NCBI RefSeq assembly: GCF_007830495.1
Contig: NZ_VLKW01000003.1
Coordinates: forward strand, 1 to 64,000
Direction: 5' to 3'
Source of the DNA: Pseudoduganella flava
Lineage (GTDB): Bacteria > Pseudomonadota > Gammaproteobacteria > Burkholderiales > Burkholderiaceae_D
Length of the DNA stretch: 64,000 nt
Below the pieces are notes generated by a model. It did no database searches. It had not been told where the DNA came from and saw only the letters and a list, made by a program, of their open reading frames with translations. Shown here one piece after another: positions 27,049 through 38,434 of this stretch (position 1 is the stretch's first letter; the number at the start of each line of letters is the position of its first letter). The position numbers and the translations under genes are program-made.

Positions 27049-28836
27049 ATGCGCCTCCATAAATCCCTGCTGCTGACCCTGGCCGTCGCCGCTGCCGCGG
27101 TGCTGGTTGCCGCGGCATTCGCGTTCGGCACGCACCGCGCCCGCAGCGACTTGCTGGACCAGGGCCAGCGCCAGCTGCAGCTGATGGCGCCGGACCTGCA
27201 ATTTGTGCTCGAACGCTTCGAGACGCTGCCGTTCGTGCTGGGCCAGCAGCCCGATCTCACCGCCGCCCTCGCCCACCCGGACGATCCCGCCATCATCGCG
27301 CGCCTGAACCGCACGCTGCAGACGATCCAGCGCCAGGCCAGGGTCGGCGCGCTGTACCTGATGGACACCCGCGGCCTGACGCTCGGCGCCAGCAACTGGG
27401 ACCAGCCGCTCGGCTTCGTCGGGCAGAATTTCTCGTACCGTCCGTACTTCCGCGAAGCGATCCGCGGCCGCGCCGGGCGTTTCTACGGCATCGGCACCAG
27501 CACCGGCGAACCCGGTTATTTCATCGCCCAACCCGTGTTCCGCGACGGCAGCGCCGGCGGGCCGATCACCGGCGTCATCGCCGTCAAGATCAGCCTTGCC
27601 GAGTTCGAGGCGCACTGGCGCAACAGCGAGGAGGCAATCCTGCTGGCGGACCGCCACGGCGTCGTATTCCTGTCCAACCGCCCGGAATGGAAGTATCGCA
27701 GCCTCGGCAAGCTGGACGACGCGACGCGCACTACGCTCGCGCAAACGCAGCAATACCGCGGCAAGGACGTCACGCCGCTCGATGGTCCCGTGGGCGCGCA
27801 CGTGACGCTGCCCGTCGGCCGCCTCGGCTGGCAGCTGATGCTGTTCCCGAACGAAGCGCGGGTGCTGCGTGCCGGTGCCGCCTGGGCCGTCGGCGCGGCA
27901 CTGCTGCTTGCCTGCGCCGCCGTCTCGGCGTGGGCGCTGCACCAGCGCCGCCGGCGCTTCGAGGAGCGGGTCGCATCGCGCGCCGCGCTGCGCCAGGCCG
28001 AACTCGAACTGGAGCACCGCATCGCCGAGCGCACCGAACAACTCTCCGAGACCAACCGCCACCTCGAACAGAAGTACGCCAAGCTGCAGGAGACGTCGCA
28101 GTTGCTGCGCACCACGCAGAATGAACTGGTCCAGGCGGGCAAGCTGGCGATGCTGGGCCAGATGGCGGCGGGCGTCACCCATGAGCTGAACCAGCCGCTG
28201 GCCGCGATCCGCGCGTTCGCCGACAACGCCCGCACGTTCCTGCAGCGCGGCCAGGTCGAACAGGCCGCCAACAATCTCACCCACATCGGCGACGCCAGCG
28301 CGCGCATGGGCGCCATCATCGCCCAGCTGAAGGGCTTCGCGCGCAAGGGCGAGACGGTGGACAGCGTGGACCTGGAACGCTCCGTGCGGGCGTCCAGCTT
28401 CCTGCTGGAGAGCGAGTTCCGCCGCCGCGACGCGGTGCTGGACATCGAAGCTGCAGCACCGCTCGTCGTCACGGGCGACGCGGTGCGCATCGAGCAGGTG
28501 CTGATCAACCTGCTGCGCAATGCGCTCGACGCCGTCGAAGGCGCGCCCGTGCGCCGCGTGTCGGTGCGCCTGCTGCGCGAGGGCGACGACGCCGTCGTGC
28601 GCATCGCCGACACGGGTGCCGGCATTCCGGCCGACGTGGCACCGCACCTGTTCGAGCCGTTCTTCACCACCAAACCGTCCGGCCAGGGGCTGGGCCTCGG
28701 GCTGGCCATTTCGTCGTCGATCGTGCAGGCGATGAACGGCCGGCTGACGGCGCATAATCGGCCCGAGGGCGGCGCGCAGTTCGACGTGCGCCTGCCGTTG
28801 CCGGGCACCGCCCAACACCTTGGAGACACCATTTGA
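27049..28836 (+). CDS. DctB-like sensor histidine kinase
   Basis: A 595-residue membrane kinase. Two helices (residues about 7-28 and 280-303) flank a periplasmic double-Cache sensor domain (FVGQNFSYRPYFREAIRGRAGRFYGIG, RYFIAQP-like core) of the DctB type. The cytoplasmic part has a coiled coil, a HisKA box with His378 (GVTHELNQPLAAIRAFADN) and a HATPase domain with N, G1 and G2 boxes (LINLLRNALDAV, DTGAGIP, GLGLGLAISSS). DctB itself senses C4-dicarboxylates. Here no dicarboxylate carrier adjoins, so the signal is open; the nearby ABC importer is the likely target. ATG at 27049 is preferred to the TTG at 27043. Confidence 0.93.
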   Translation: MRLHKSLLLTLAVAAAAVLVAAAFAFGTHRARSDLLDQGQRQLQLMAPDLQFVLERFETLPFVLGQQPDLTAALAHPDDPAIIARLNRTLQTIQRQARVGALYLMDTRGLTLGASNWDQPLGFVGQNFSYRPYFREAIRGRAGRFYGIGTSTGEPGYFIAQPVFRDGSAGGPITGVIAVKISLAEFEAHWRNSEEAILLADRHGVVFLSNRPEWKYRSLGKLDDATRTTLAQTQQYRGKDVTPLDGPVGAHVTLPVGRLGWQLMLFPNEARVLRAGAAWAVGAALLLACAAVSAWALHQRRRRFEERVASRAALRQAELELEHRIAERTEQLSETNRHLEQKYAKLQETSQLLRTTQNELVQAGKLAMLGQMAAGVTHELNQPLAAIRAFADNARTFLQRGQVEQAANNLTHIGDASARMGAIIAQLKGFARKGETVDSVDLERSVRASSFLLESEFRRRDAVLDIEAAAPLVVTGDAVRIEQVLINLLRNALDAVEGAPVRRVSVRLLREGDDAVVRIADTGAGIPADVAPHLFEPFFTTKPSGQGLGLGLAISSSIVQAMNGRLTAHNRPEGGAQFDVRLPLPGTAQHLGDTI

Positions 28837-30149
28837 ACCAGGCGATCCTCATCGAAGACGAAGCCACGCTGCGCCTTGCCACCACGCAGACGCTGGAGCT
28901 GGGCGGCTATGCCGTGCAGGCCTGCGCCAGCGCGGAGGAAGCGCTGGCACTGCTGCGCGCCGATTTCGCCGGCGTTGTCGTCACCGACGTGCGCCTGCCC
29001 GGCCGCTCCGGCCTCGACCTGCTGGCGCAAGTGACGGCGCTCGACGCCGAGCTGCCCGTCATCGTCGTCACCGGCCATGGCGACGTGGCGATGGCCGTGC
29101 AGGCGATGCGCGGCGGCGCCTACGACTTCATCGAAAAGCCCTTCTCGTCCGACCGGCTGATGGATGCCGTGCACCGTGCCCAGGAGCGCCGCCGGCTGGT
29201 GCTGGAAAACCGCCAGCTGCGCACCGCGCGGGCGCTGCACCCGGATACGCCGGACCTGATCGGCCAGTCCGCCGCGATCGCGCACGTGCGCACGCTGATC
29301 CGCAACGTGGGCCCGGCCGGCGTGGACATCCTGATCAACGGCGAAACGGGCAGCGGCAAGGAAGTCGTCGCGAGGCTGCTGCATGCGGCAAGTGGACGCA
29401 AGGGCAACTTCGTCGCCATCAATTGCGGCGCCCTGCCGGAAACCGTGTTCGAGAGCGAGATCTTCGGCCACGAGCCGGGCGCGTTCACCGGTGCGCAGAA
29501 GCGCCGCATCGGCAAGCTGGAATACGCCAACGGCGGCACCGTGTTCCTCGACGAGATCGAGACGATGCCGCTGCACCTGCAAGTGAAGTTGTTGCGCGTG
29601 CTGCAGGAGCGCCGCCTGGAACGGCTGGGCGCGAACGAGCCCGTGCCGCTCGATTGCCGCATCGTGGCCGCGAGCAAGGCGGACCTGCTCGCGCTGGCGG
29701 CCGAAGGCAAGTTCCGCGCGGACCTGTACTATCGCATCGGCGTCGTGACGCTCGACCTGCCGCCGCTGCGCGAGCGGCGCGACGATATCCCGCCGCTGCT
29801 GGCCCACTTCGTCCAGGAAGCGGCGCTGCGCTACGGCCGGCCGCTGCCCACCTGGACGGGAGAGCGGATGGCACAGTGGCAGGCGAACGACTGGCCCGGC
29901 AATGTGCGCGAGCTGCGCAATTTCGCCGAGCGGCTCGTGCTGGGCGTCGTCCCGGCCCCGGCCCCCGCCATGGGAACGGAAGCGCCGCCGCAAGGCGCAT
30001 CGCTGCCGGAGCGCCTGGACGCCTACGAGCGCCGCCTGATCGAGGCGGAACTGTCCGCCGCGGACGGCAACGTGTCGCTGGCGGCCGACCGGCTGGGCGT
30101 GCCCCGCAAGACTTTGTACGACAAGTTGAAGAAGTTTCAGCTGCGTTGA
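28833..30149 (+). CDS. DctD-like sigma-54-dependent response regulator
   Basis: A 438-residue NtrC-family activator: receiver (phosphorylated Asp52 in [13 protein letters not shown]), AAA+ domain with Walker A GETGSGKE and the sigma-54 contact loop GAFTGA (about residues 215-220), and a C-terminal Fis-type HTH ([24 protein letters not shown]). It would activate RNA polymerase-sigma-54 at -24/-12 promoters. The start is a TTG overlapping the kinase stop (TTGA), with GGAG eight bases upstream, so translation is coupled. The best target in view is the promoter at 24281. Confidence 0.94.
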   Translation: MNQAILIEDEATLRLATTQTLELGGYAVQACASAEEALALLRADFAGVVVTDVRLPGRSGLDLLAQVTALDAELPVIVVTGHGDVAMAVQAMRGGAYDFIEKPFSSDRLMDAVHRAQERRRLVLENRQLRTARALHPDTPDLIGQSAAIAHVRTLIRNVGPAGVDILINGETGSGKEVVARLLHAASGRKGNFVAINCGALPETVFESEIFGHEPGAFTGAQKRRIGKLEYANGGTVFLDEIETMPLHLQVKLLRVLQERRLERLGANEPVPLDCRIVAASKADLLALAAEGKFRADLYYRIGVVTLDLPPLRERRDDIPPLLAHFVQEAALRYGRPLPTWTGERMAQWQANDWPGNVRELRNFAERLVLGVVPAPAPAMGTEAPPQGASLPERLDAYERRLIEAELSAADGNVSLAADRLGVPRKTLYDKLKKFQLR

Positions 30150-30388
30150 CGGAACGTCCACGCGGCGAAAAAAAATGTGTCGCTGGTGCGGCGCACGCGC
30201 AACAAATCGCGGTCCTTCCGCCGCACACTTCCCTATAATTGCCGTACAGCACTGAAAGTGCTTGCCGGCGCTGCCCAATCCTCGCTCCGCCGGTCATTGT
30301 CCGCCCTCCCCGTCGCGGTCGCATTCTCCTATCAACCGGGCACATGCCCTAATCCAGCCGCGGATATGCGGCCACACACGGATTGACG

Positions 30389-32134
30389 ATGAACTTCAAG
30401 AACATGAAAGTCGGTACCCGGCTTGCGGTGGGCTATGCACTGGTGCTGCTGCTGCTTGCCATTATTGTGGGCTTCGGCCTGCTGAAAATGCGCGAGATCC
30501 AGGAACGCATGCGCGTGATCACGGACGTGAACAATGTGCAGATCAACTACGCGTCGCAGATGCAGGACAGCGTGACGGACCGGATGATGTCGCTGCGCAA
30601 CATCGGCCTGCAACGCGAGCAGTCCGACATGCAGGCCGAACTGGCACGCATGAAGAAGCAGGAAGACCTGTACGCCGACATGTACGTCAAGCTTGGCAAG
30701 ACGTTCGAAGACCCCAGCACCACTGCGGCGGAAAAGGCGTTCTATGCCAAGCTGGCCGAGCACGACAAGACGGCCGCGCCGGTGATCGAGAAGATCAAGA
30801 AGCTGGGCCTGGCCAACGAAGTCGATGCGACCAACGACGCGCTGCTGAAGGAAATGAACCCGTTGCAGACGGCCTGGATCGATACGCTCAATGAGCTGAT
30901 CCGCTTCGAAGTGAAACTGAACGACCAGTCGGCCGCCGAGGCGCGCAACGCGTATGACTCGGCAGTGCGCCTGATGCTGATCCTGGGCGCGATCGCCGTC
31001 GCCGTCGGCATCGGCGCCGCGACGATCGTCACGCGCACGTTGCTGAAGCAGCTGGGCGGCGAGCCTGACTACGCCGTATCGATCGCCACGCGCATCGCCG
31101 ACGGCGACCTGACCGTGGACGTGCCGGTGCAGGCCGGCGACGAAACGAGCATGATGGCCGCGATGCGCCACATGCGCGACAAGCTGGCGGCGATCGTCGC
31201 CGAAGTGCGCAGCGGTACCGACACGATCGCCACCGCGGCCGCACAGGTCTCGGCCGGCAACCATGACCTGTCGTCGCGCACCGAGGAGCAGGCCAGCTCG
31301 CTGGAAGAAACCGCGTCGTCGATGGAAGAACTGACGTCGACCGTGCGCCAGAATGCCGACAACGCGCAGCAGGCCAGCGCGATGGCCGCTTCCGCGTCGG
31401 ATGTGGCCAGCCAGGGTGGCGCTGTCGTCGCCCAGGTGGTGGACACGATGAGCGCGATCGATGCCTCCGCGAAGAAGATCGTGGACATCATCTCCGTCAT
31501 CGACGGCATCGCGTTCCAGACCAACATCCTGGCGCTGAACGCGGCCGTCGAGGCGGCACGGGCCGGCGAACAGGGCCGCGGCTTCGCCGTGGTGGCGGGC
31601 GAGGTGCGCAACCTGGCGCACCGTGCCGGTTCCGCCGCGAAGGAGATCAAGGCGCTGATCGACGACTCCGTCGAGAAGGTCGGCGTGGGTACCCAGCTGG
31701 TGGGCCAGGCCGGTGCGACGATGACGGAAGTCGTCGGCAGCGTGCAGCGCGTCACGGACATCATGTCCGAGATCTCGGCCGCCAGCCGCGAGCAAAGCAG
31801 CGGCATCGAGCAGGTGAACCAGGCCATCACGTCGATGGACGAAGTGACGCAGCAGAATGCCGCGCTGGTCGAGGAGGCTTCGGCCGCGTCCGAAGCGATG
31901 CAGGAGCAGGCCCGCAAGCTGGCCGAGCTGGTGGGCATGTTCACGCTGGCGCAAGGCCAGGCCGCCGCGCCGGCGGCACGGGTGCACACCGCGGCGAAGA
32001 AGCCGGTCGCAGTGTCCAAGCCCGCACGTCCGGCACTCGCCGCCGCCCCGGCGCCCGCGATGAAGGCACCGGCGCAGAAGACCGCGCCGCGCAAGGCCAC
32101 CGTCGGCGGCGATTCGGACTGGGAAGAGTTCTGA
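30389..32134 (+). CDS. Methyl-accepting chemotaxis protein
   Basis: A 581-residue chemoreceptor. TM1 is at about residues 11-33, a four-helix-bundle periplasmic sensor follows (about 34-190), TM2 at about 191-215, then a HAMP and a signalling domain with the hairpin tip [37 protein letters not shown]. An Ala/Pro/Lys linker ends in DWEEF, a tether of the NWETF kind that docks the methylation enzymes CheR and CheB. ATG at 30389 is preferred to a TTG six bases upstream. A TATAAT box is at 30234-30239. The ligand is unknown. Confidence 0.93.
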   Translation: MNFKNMKVGTRLAVGYALVLLLLAIIVGFGLLKMREIQERMRVITDVNNVQINYASQMQDSVTDRMMSLRNIGLQREQSDMQAELARMKKQEDLYADMYVKLGKTFEDPSTTAAEKAFYAKLAEHDKTAAPVIEKIKKLGLANEVDATNDALLKEMNPLQTAWIDTLNELIRFEVKLNDQSAAEARNAYDSAVRLMLILGAIAVAVGIGAATIVTRTLLKQLGGEPDYAVSIATRIADGDLTVDVPVQAGDETSMMAAMRHMRDKLAAIVAEVRSGTDTIATAAAQVSAGNHDLSSRTEEQASSLEETASSMEELTSTVRQNADNAQQASAMAASASDVASQGGAVVAQVVDTMSAIDASAKKIVDIISVIDGIAFQTNILALNAAVEAARAGEQGRGFAVVAGEVRNLAHRAGSAAKEIKALIDDSVEKVGVGTQLVGQAGATMTEVVGSVQRVTDIMSEISAASREQSSGIEQVNQAITSMDEVTQQNAALVEEASAASEAMQEQARKLAELVGMFTLAQGQAAAPAARVHTAAKKPVAVSKPARPALAAAPAPAMKAPAQKTAPRKATVGGDSDWEEF

Positions 32135-32175
32135 TCGCATGACTACAGCATGGCTGTAGTCGCAAGCTTCCTTTA

Positions 32176-32209
32176 CCATACGTCCCCATCGCAACAGGGG
32201 GACGTATGG
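32176..32209 (+). promoter_or_regulatory. Perfect hairpin enclosing the pullulanase ribosome site and start codon
   Basis: CCATACGTCCCC (32176-32187) is the exact complement of GGGGACGTATGG (32198-32209), with the 10-base loop ATCGCAACAG. The 3' arm includes most of the Shine-Dalgarno (AGGGGG, 32196-32201) and the ATG (32206-32208). If transcribed, this 12-bp stem would block translation start. It could instead be a DNA operator for a dimeric regulator. Confidence 0.75.
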
Positions 32210-34950
32210 ACCATCACATCGGCAGCCGCGCGCTGCGCACCTCGATCGCCGCAGCCGCGGCGATTGCACTTTCCGGCGCCGCACATGCCGGGCAAACCGC
32301 CGCGCCGTGCGACGGCGACGCATTCCAGACCATCCTCTCCCCCGCCGCCGCGACGTTCGACGCCCGCGCCGCATGGCTCGACCGCCGCACGTTGCTGTGG
32401 CCCGGCACCCGCACCGGTGCGCGCATCCGCCTGTACCACGCCGCCCAGGCCACGCTGACCGCACCGCGCGGCGGCAAGGTGGCCGGGGCGGACGGCTTCC
32501 TGCCGCTGGACACCGTCACGGCACCGGTACCCGTGCAGTTGGCCGAACCTTGGCGCTACCTGGGCGACGGCATGCAGCTGGCCGTGCGCGACGCTGACGC
32601 CGCCGCCATCGGCGCGCTGCATCGCGGCCAGCTGCTGCTCGTGAACGAAGCGGAGGATGGCACCGTGCTGGACGCGACCCGCATCCAGGCGGCCGGCGCG
32701 CTGGACGACCTGTACGCGGCCGCGGAAAGCGTGCCGGACCTGGGCGCGACACCGCGCGGACGCACCACCGTCTTCAAGCTGTGGGCGCCGACGGCGCAGG
32801 CGGTGGCCGTCTGCACCTACGACAAGGGCAACGGCCCGCTGCGCGCGGCGGTGCCGATGCGCTTCGATGCCGCCACGGGCATCTGGTCCACCACCGTGTC
32901 CGCAAACCTGGACGGCAAGTACTACCGCTATGCCGTCGACGTGCTGGCGCCGAGCGTGGGCGTGGTGCGCAACCTCGTCACCGATCCGTACGCGGTCAGC
33001 CTGACCACCGACTCACGCCGCGCCTACATCGCCGACCTGGCCTCGCCGCGCCTCAAACCCGCCGGCTGGGACCGCGACGCGGCACCGGCCAAAGTGAAGG
33101 CGCAACCGGACATGTCGATCTACGAGCTGCACGTGCGCGACTTCTCGATCGGCGACGCGACGGTGAGCGCGGCCAATCGCGGCAAGTACCTGGCCTTCAC
33201 GGAAGCCGGCTCGAACGGCATGAAGCACCTGCGCGCGCTGGCCGGCGCGGGCCTGACGGACCTGCACCTGCTGCCCGTCTACGACTTCGGCAGCGTGCCC
33301 GAGCAAGGCTGCGTCACGCAGCGCCCGGCCGGCGCGCCGGACAGCGACGAACAGCAGCGCATGGTCGGCCATTCGAAGGCCACCGACTGCTACAACTGGG
33401 GCTACGACCCGTATCACTACAACGCACCGGAAGGCAGCTACAGCACCGACCCGGCGGATGGTGCGAAGCGCGTGCTCGAGTTCCGCAAGATGGTGATGGC
33501 GCTGCACCGCGCCGGCCTGCGCGTGGGCATGGACGTCGTCTACAACCACACCTACCGTGCCGGCCAGGACGAGAAGTCCGTGCTGGACCGCGTGGTGCCG
33601 GGCTATTACCACCGTCTCGATGCGAAGGGGGCGATCGAAAGCTCCACGTGCGGGGAATGCGGCAACACGGCCACCGAGCACCGCATGATGGGCAAGCTGA
33701 TGATCGACTCGGCCGCGCTGTGGGCGCGCCAGTACCACATCGATTCGTTCCGCTTCGACCTGATGGGCCACCAGCCGCGCGCGACGATGGAAGCGCTGCA
33801 GCGGCGCGTCGACCGCGACACGGGCAGGCACGTGAACCTGATCGGCGAAGGCTGGAACTTCGGCGAGGTCGCGGACGGCAAGCGCTTCGTGCAGGCATCG
33901 CAGCTGTCCCTGAACGGCAGCGGCATCGGCACGTTCAGCGACCGTGGGCGCGACGCCGTGCGCGGCGGCGGTGCCGGCGATGCGGGGCGCGACATGGTCA
34001 CGCGGCAGGGCTACGTGAATGGCCTTGTGTACGACCCGAACGGCAGCGCCGAGCACACGGCGGACGAGATCCTGAAGGCGGCGGACATGGTGCGCGTGGG
34101 CCTCGCGGGCACGCTGCGCGGCTATGCGTTCGAGACGCGCACGGGCGACGTGCGCGCGCTGCGTGACGTCGACTACGCGGGCCAGCCGGCCGGTTACGCG
34201 AGCGCGCCGGGCGAAGTGGTCAACTACGTGGAGAACCACGACAACCAGACGCTGTACGACCTGAACGTGCTGCGCCTGCCGGCGACGACGTCGACGGCCG
34301 ACCGCGCCCGCGTGCAGATGCTGGCCGCCGCGATCAACGCGTTCAGCCAGGGCGTGGCCTACTTCCACGCCGGCTTCGACATCCTCCGCTCCAAATCGCT
34401 GGACCGCAACAGCTTCGACTCGGGCGACTGGTTCAACCGCCTCGACTGGACCTATCAGGACAACTACTTCGGCACGGGTCTGCCGCCGGCGGCGGACAAC
34501 GGCAAGGATTACGAGATGCTGAAGCCCTTGCTCGCGAACCCCGCGTTGAAGCCGGCACCGGCCGACATCGCGTTCGCGCGCGACGCATTCCGCGACCTGT
34601 TGAAGATCCGCGCCAGCAGCACGCTGTTCCGGCTGCGCACGGCGGACGACGTCAAGCAGCGCCTGCGCTTCTACAACACGAGCCCGGCCCAGGTACCGAC
34701 CTTGCTGGCCGGCCGCCTGGACGGCAACGGCTACGCGGGCGCGAACTTCAAGACGGTGCTGTACTTGATCAACGTCGACAACGCCGACCGCACGATCGTG
34801 ATCCCGGAAGAACAGAACAAGCGCCTGCGGCTCCACCCCGTCCACACGTCGCCGACGGCAGCCGACCGCCGCGTACGCGAAGCGCACTACGACGCATCGA
34901 CCGGCCGCTTCACGGTACCGGCACGCACCGCCGTCGTGTTCGTGGAATAA
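32206..34950 (+). CDS. Secreted pullulanase-type alpha-1,6-glucosidase, GH13
   Basis: A 914-residue debranching enzyme that cuts alpha-1,6 bonds in pullulan, limit dextrins or glycogen. A signal peptide (residues 1-28, ending AHA) is followed by a pullulanase N-terminal domain, a CBM48-like domain (TTVFKLWAPTAQAVAVCTY, about 187-260) and the GH13 barrel with the pullulanase motif YNWGYDPYHYNAPEGSYS (about 396-413). Catalytic residues are Asp518 (FRFDLMGH), Glu548 (IGEGWNFG) and Asp679 (ENHDNQ). The C-terminus has the beta domain usual for PulA-type enzymes. It has no lipobox, so it is probably periplasmic or secreted. The start lies inside a hairpin. Confidence 0.94.
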   Translation: MDHHIGSRALRTSIAAAAAIALSGAAHAGQTAAPCDGDAFQTILSPAAATFDARAAWLDRRTLLWPGTRTGARIRLYHAAQATLTAPRGGKVAGADGFLPLDTVTAPVPVQLAEPWRYLGDGMQLAVRDADAAAIGALHRGQLLLVNEAEDGTVLDATRIQAAGALDDLYAAAESVPDLGATPRGRTTVFKLWAPTAQAVAVCTYDKGNGPLRAAVPMRFDAATGIWSTTVSANLDGKYYRYAVDVLAPSVGVVRNLVTDPYAVSLTTDSRRAYIADLASPRLKPAGWDRDAAPAKVKAQPDMSIYELHVRDFSIGDATVSAANRGKYLAFTEAGSNGMKHLRALAGAGLTDLHLLPVYDFGSVPEQGCVTQRPAGAPDSDEQQRMVGHSKATDCYNWGYDPYHYNAPEGSYSTDPADGAKRVLEFRKMVMALHRAGLRVGMDVVYNHTYRAGQDEKSVLDRVVPGYYHRLDAKGAIESSTCGECGNTATEHRMMGKLMIDSAALWARQYHIDSFRFDLMGHQPRATMEALQRRVDRDTGRHVNLIGEGWNFGEVADGKRFVQASQLSLNGSGIGTFSDRGRDAVRGGGAGDAGRDMVTRQGYVNGLVYDPNGSAEHTADEILKAADMVRVGLAGTLRGYAFETRTGDVRALRDVDYAGQPAGYASAPGEVVNYVENHDNQTLYDLNVLRLPATTSTADRARVQMLAAAINAFSQGVAYFHAGFDILRSKSLDRNSFDSGDWFNRLDWTYQDNYFGTGLPPAADNGKDYEMLKPLLANPALKPAPADIAFARDAFRDLLKIRASSTLFRLRTADDVKQRLRFYNTSPAQVPTLLAGRLDGNGYAGANFKTVLYLINVDNADRTIVIPEEQNKRLRLHPVHTSPTAADRRVREAHYDASTGRFTVPARTAVVFVE

Positions 34951-34967
34951 CCCAAAAAAAATTGCTC

Positions 34968-34996
34968 AAAATCGGGGTCAGACCCCGATTTTTGGA
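34968..34996. terminator. Bidirectional terminator of the GGGGTCAGACCCC type
   Basis: AAAATCGGGGTC (34968-34979) and GACCCCGATTTT (34981-34992) are exact complements around one A, with A and T runs on both sides. It lies between the convergent pullulanase and MalS-like genes. Confidence 0.88.
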
Positions 34997-35012
34997 AATA
35001 TTTTTCCGGCGG

Positions 35013-36674
35013 TTACCGGGCCGCTTCGAGCAGCACCGTGTTGAACTTGCCGGACGTGAGCACCGCGCCGTTCTTCACCGTGTATGTGGTGTTGGCGTAA
35101 GCGTCGCGCACCTTGCTGCCGTTGGCGAACACGCCGCCGACGGTGATCGCGATGCGCTTGCCGACGGGGACGTCCAGTGCCACCACGACCTTGTCGGCGC
35201 TGCCATTGCCACTGTAGGTACGGGCGAACGTGTACGGCGCATCGGCCAGTTTGCGGTGGGTGCCGGCGCCGATCGACACGTGATGGTGGCGGAACAGGCC
35301 AAGCTTGCTCCAGTGGGCGCGCACGTCGGCGATGCGGTAGCCGTCGCGCGTGGCGTTGTTCGCCAGGTCGTCCCAGTTCATCGGCGAGCGCAGTTTCGCG
35401 TCGCCGACGGCGTCCGCCGGGTCCAGCCGGCGCGCCGTCTCGTCGCCGTAGTAGATCTGCGCGGCGCCGGGAGCCAGCAGCAGCTTGTTGGCCGATTCGA
35501 ACGGCTTGGTGCGGGCCGCGTCGAACGGGTTGCCGTCGTCGTGCGAATCGAGGTAGTTCAGCACGGACTTGCCGCGCAGCGGGCCTTGCAGCTGCGCCGC
35601 GTACTTCGCGAAGACGCTGTCATACGAGCCTTGCGCATCGGCCGGCAGGCTGAAGTTGATCAGCGCGTCGAAGCCGTTGGCGTAGAAGTCCGTCTTCGTG
35701 CCGCCGCCCATGTCGAACTCGCGGCCATGGCCGATCGCGTAGTTGTACACCTCGGCCACCGTGTAGAAGCGACCGTCGCCCAGCACCTTGGCCGGATTGG
35801 CCTTCTTCCACTCGTCGTGCGCCGCTTCGGTCACGGTGCGCAGCTCCTTCCACACGCCGGCTTCCGTGTGCTTGACGGTGTCACCCCTGTAGCCGTCCAG
35901 GCCGAACTTGCGGATCCAGTCCGCGTGCCACTTCATCAGGTAGTAGCGCGGCGCGCGCGGGTAGCCGGTGCGCGCGAAGAACGCATCCAGCTCCTGCACT
36001 TCACGCTCGAAGCGCCCTTCCTTCTTCCACTTTTCCACCAGCTGCGGCGGCAGCGCGACCGGGGTGTCGCTTTCGGTGCGCACGTCCGGCAGGTTTTGCA
36101 CAAGGGTGCAGGTGATCGTCGTGGGCGCGTCCTTGTGCTGGCACGTCGGCCCCGTGCGCACCCAGTCCGACGGCCATACCGGGTCTTCCGCCGTCACGGG
36201 ACCCGTGTGGTTCATCACCACGTCCAGCAGCACGCGGATGCCGCGCGCATGGGCCGCGTCGACGAAGTCGCGGAAGTCCTGCTCCGTGCCCAGGTTCGCG
36301 TCGACGGCCGTCCAGTCGCGCGCCCAGTAGCCGTGGAAGCCGTACGACTTGCCGGTGCCTTCGTCGGTGCCCGCATGGATCTGCTCCACAGGCGGCGTCA
36401 GCCAGATCGCGTCGACGCCCAGGCTGTCGAAGTAGCCTTCCTTGACCTTGGCGGTGAGGCCTTTCAGGTCGCCGCCCAGGTAGCCGCGCAGCGGCGCCGC
36501 ATCCGCCTTGCGGCCGTAGGCAAGGTCGTTGGACCGGTCGCCGTTGGCGAAGCGGTCCGTGACGAGGAAATAAATGGTCGCGTTCTCCCACATGAACGGC
36601 TTGGTCGAAGGTGCCGCCTGGGCGGTCGTGCCGGCGGCGAGCAGGACGGACAGTGCGAGAGAAGTGAGTTTCAT
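35013..36674 (-). CDS. Periplasmic alpha-amylase, GH13 (MalS-like)
   Basis: A 553-residue enzyme that cuts alpha-1,4 bonds of maltodextrins. It has a signal peptide (MKLTSLALSVLLAAGTTAQAA) and a GH13 barrel opening WENATIYFLVTDRFANGD. Catalytic residues are Asp265 (GYRGDTVKHTE), Glu308 (VAEVYNY) and Asp379 (LDSHDDG). DTVKH is characteristic of the GH13_19/MalS group. The gene is the second of a pair with pgm, 19 bases apart, and ends at a shared terminator. Confidence 0.92.
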   Translation of the reverse strand: MKLTSLALSVLLAAGTTAQAAPSTKPFMWENATIYFLVTDRFANGDRSNDLAYGRKADAAPLRGYLGGDLKGLTAKVKEGYFDSLGVDAIWLTPPVEQIHAGTDEGTGKSYGFHGYWARDWTAVDANLGTEQDFRDFVDAAHARGIRVLLDVVMNHTGPVTAEDPVWPSDWVRTGPTCQHKDAPTTITCTLVQNLPDVRTESDTPVALPPQLVEKWKKEGRFEREVQELDAFFARTGYPRAPRYYLMKWHADWIRKFGLDGYRGDTVKHTEAGVWKELRTVTEAAHDEWKKANPAKVLGDGRFYTVAEVYNYAIGHGREFDMGGGTKTDFYANGFDALINFSLPADAQGSYDSVFAKYAAQLQGPLRGKSVLNYLDSHDDGNPFDAARTKPFESANKLLLAPGAAQIYYGDETARRLDPADAVGDAKLRSPMNWDDLANNATRDGYRIADVRAHWSKLGLFRHHHVSIGAGTHRKLADAPYTFARTYSGNGSADKVVVALDVPVGKRIAITVGGVFANGSKVRDAYANTTYTVKNGAVLTSGKFNTVLLEAAR

Positions 36675-36693
36675 GCGACCTTTCTTTGGATGG

Positions 36694-38337
<1,644 letters not shown>

Positions 38338-38434
38338 CTAGTGTTACCGAAAGATTAACATCCCAGCGTACCGCGAACTATCGTGCGGCGGCGCGCGGAT
38401 GAGTCCCTAGGCGGCCCGGCGGCTCAGCGGGCGT

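Noticed and set aside
30251..30280. Possible second sigma-54 promoter before the chemoreceptor
   Set aside because: The GG of the -24 element is missing, and a TATAAT box nearby gives a simpler explanation.
33013..34887. Long open frame antisense to pullulanase
   Set aside because: Composition is typical of an antisense shadow and the sense gene has complete catalytic motifs.
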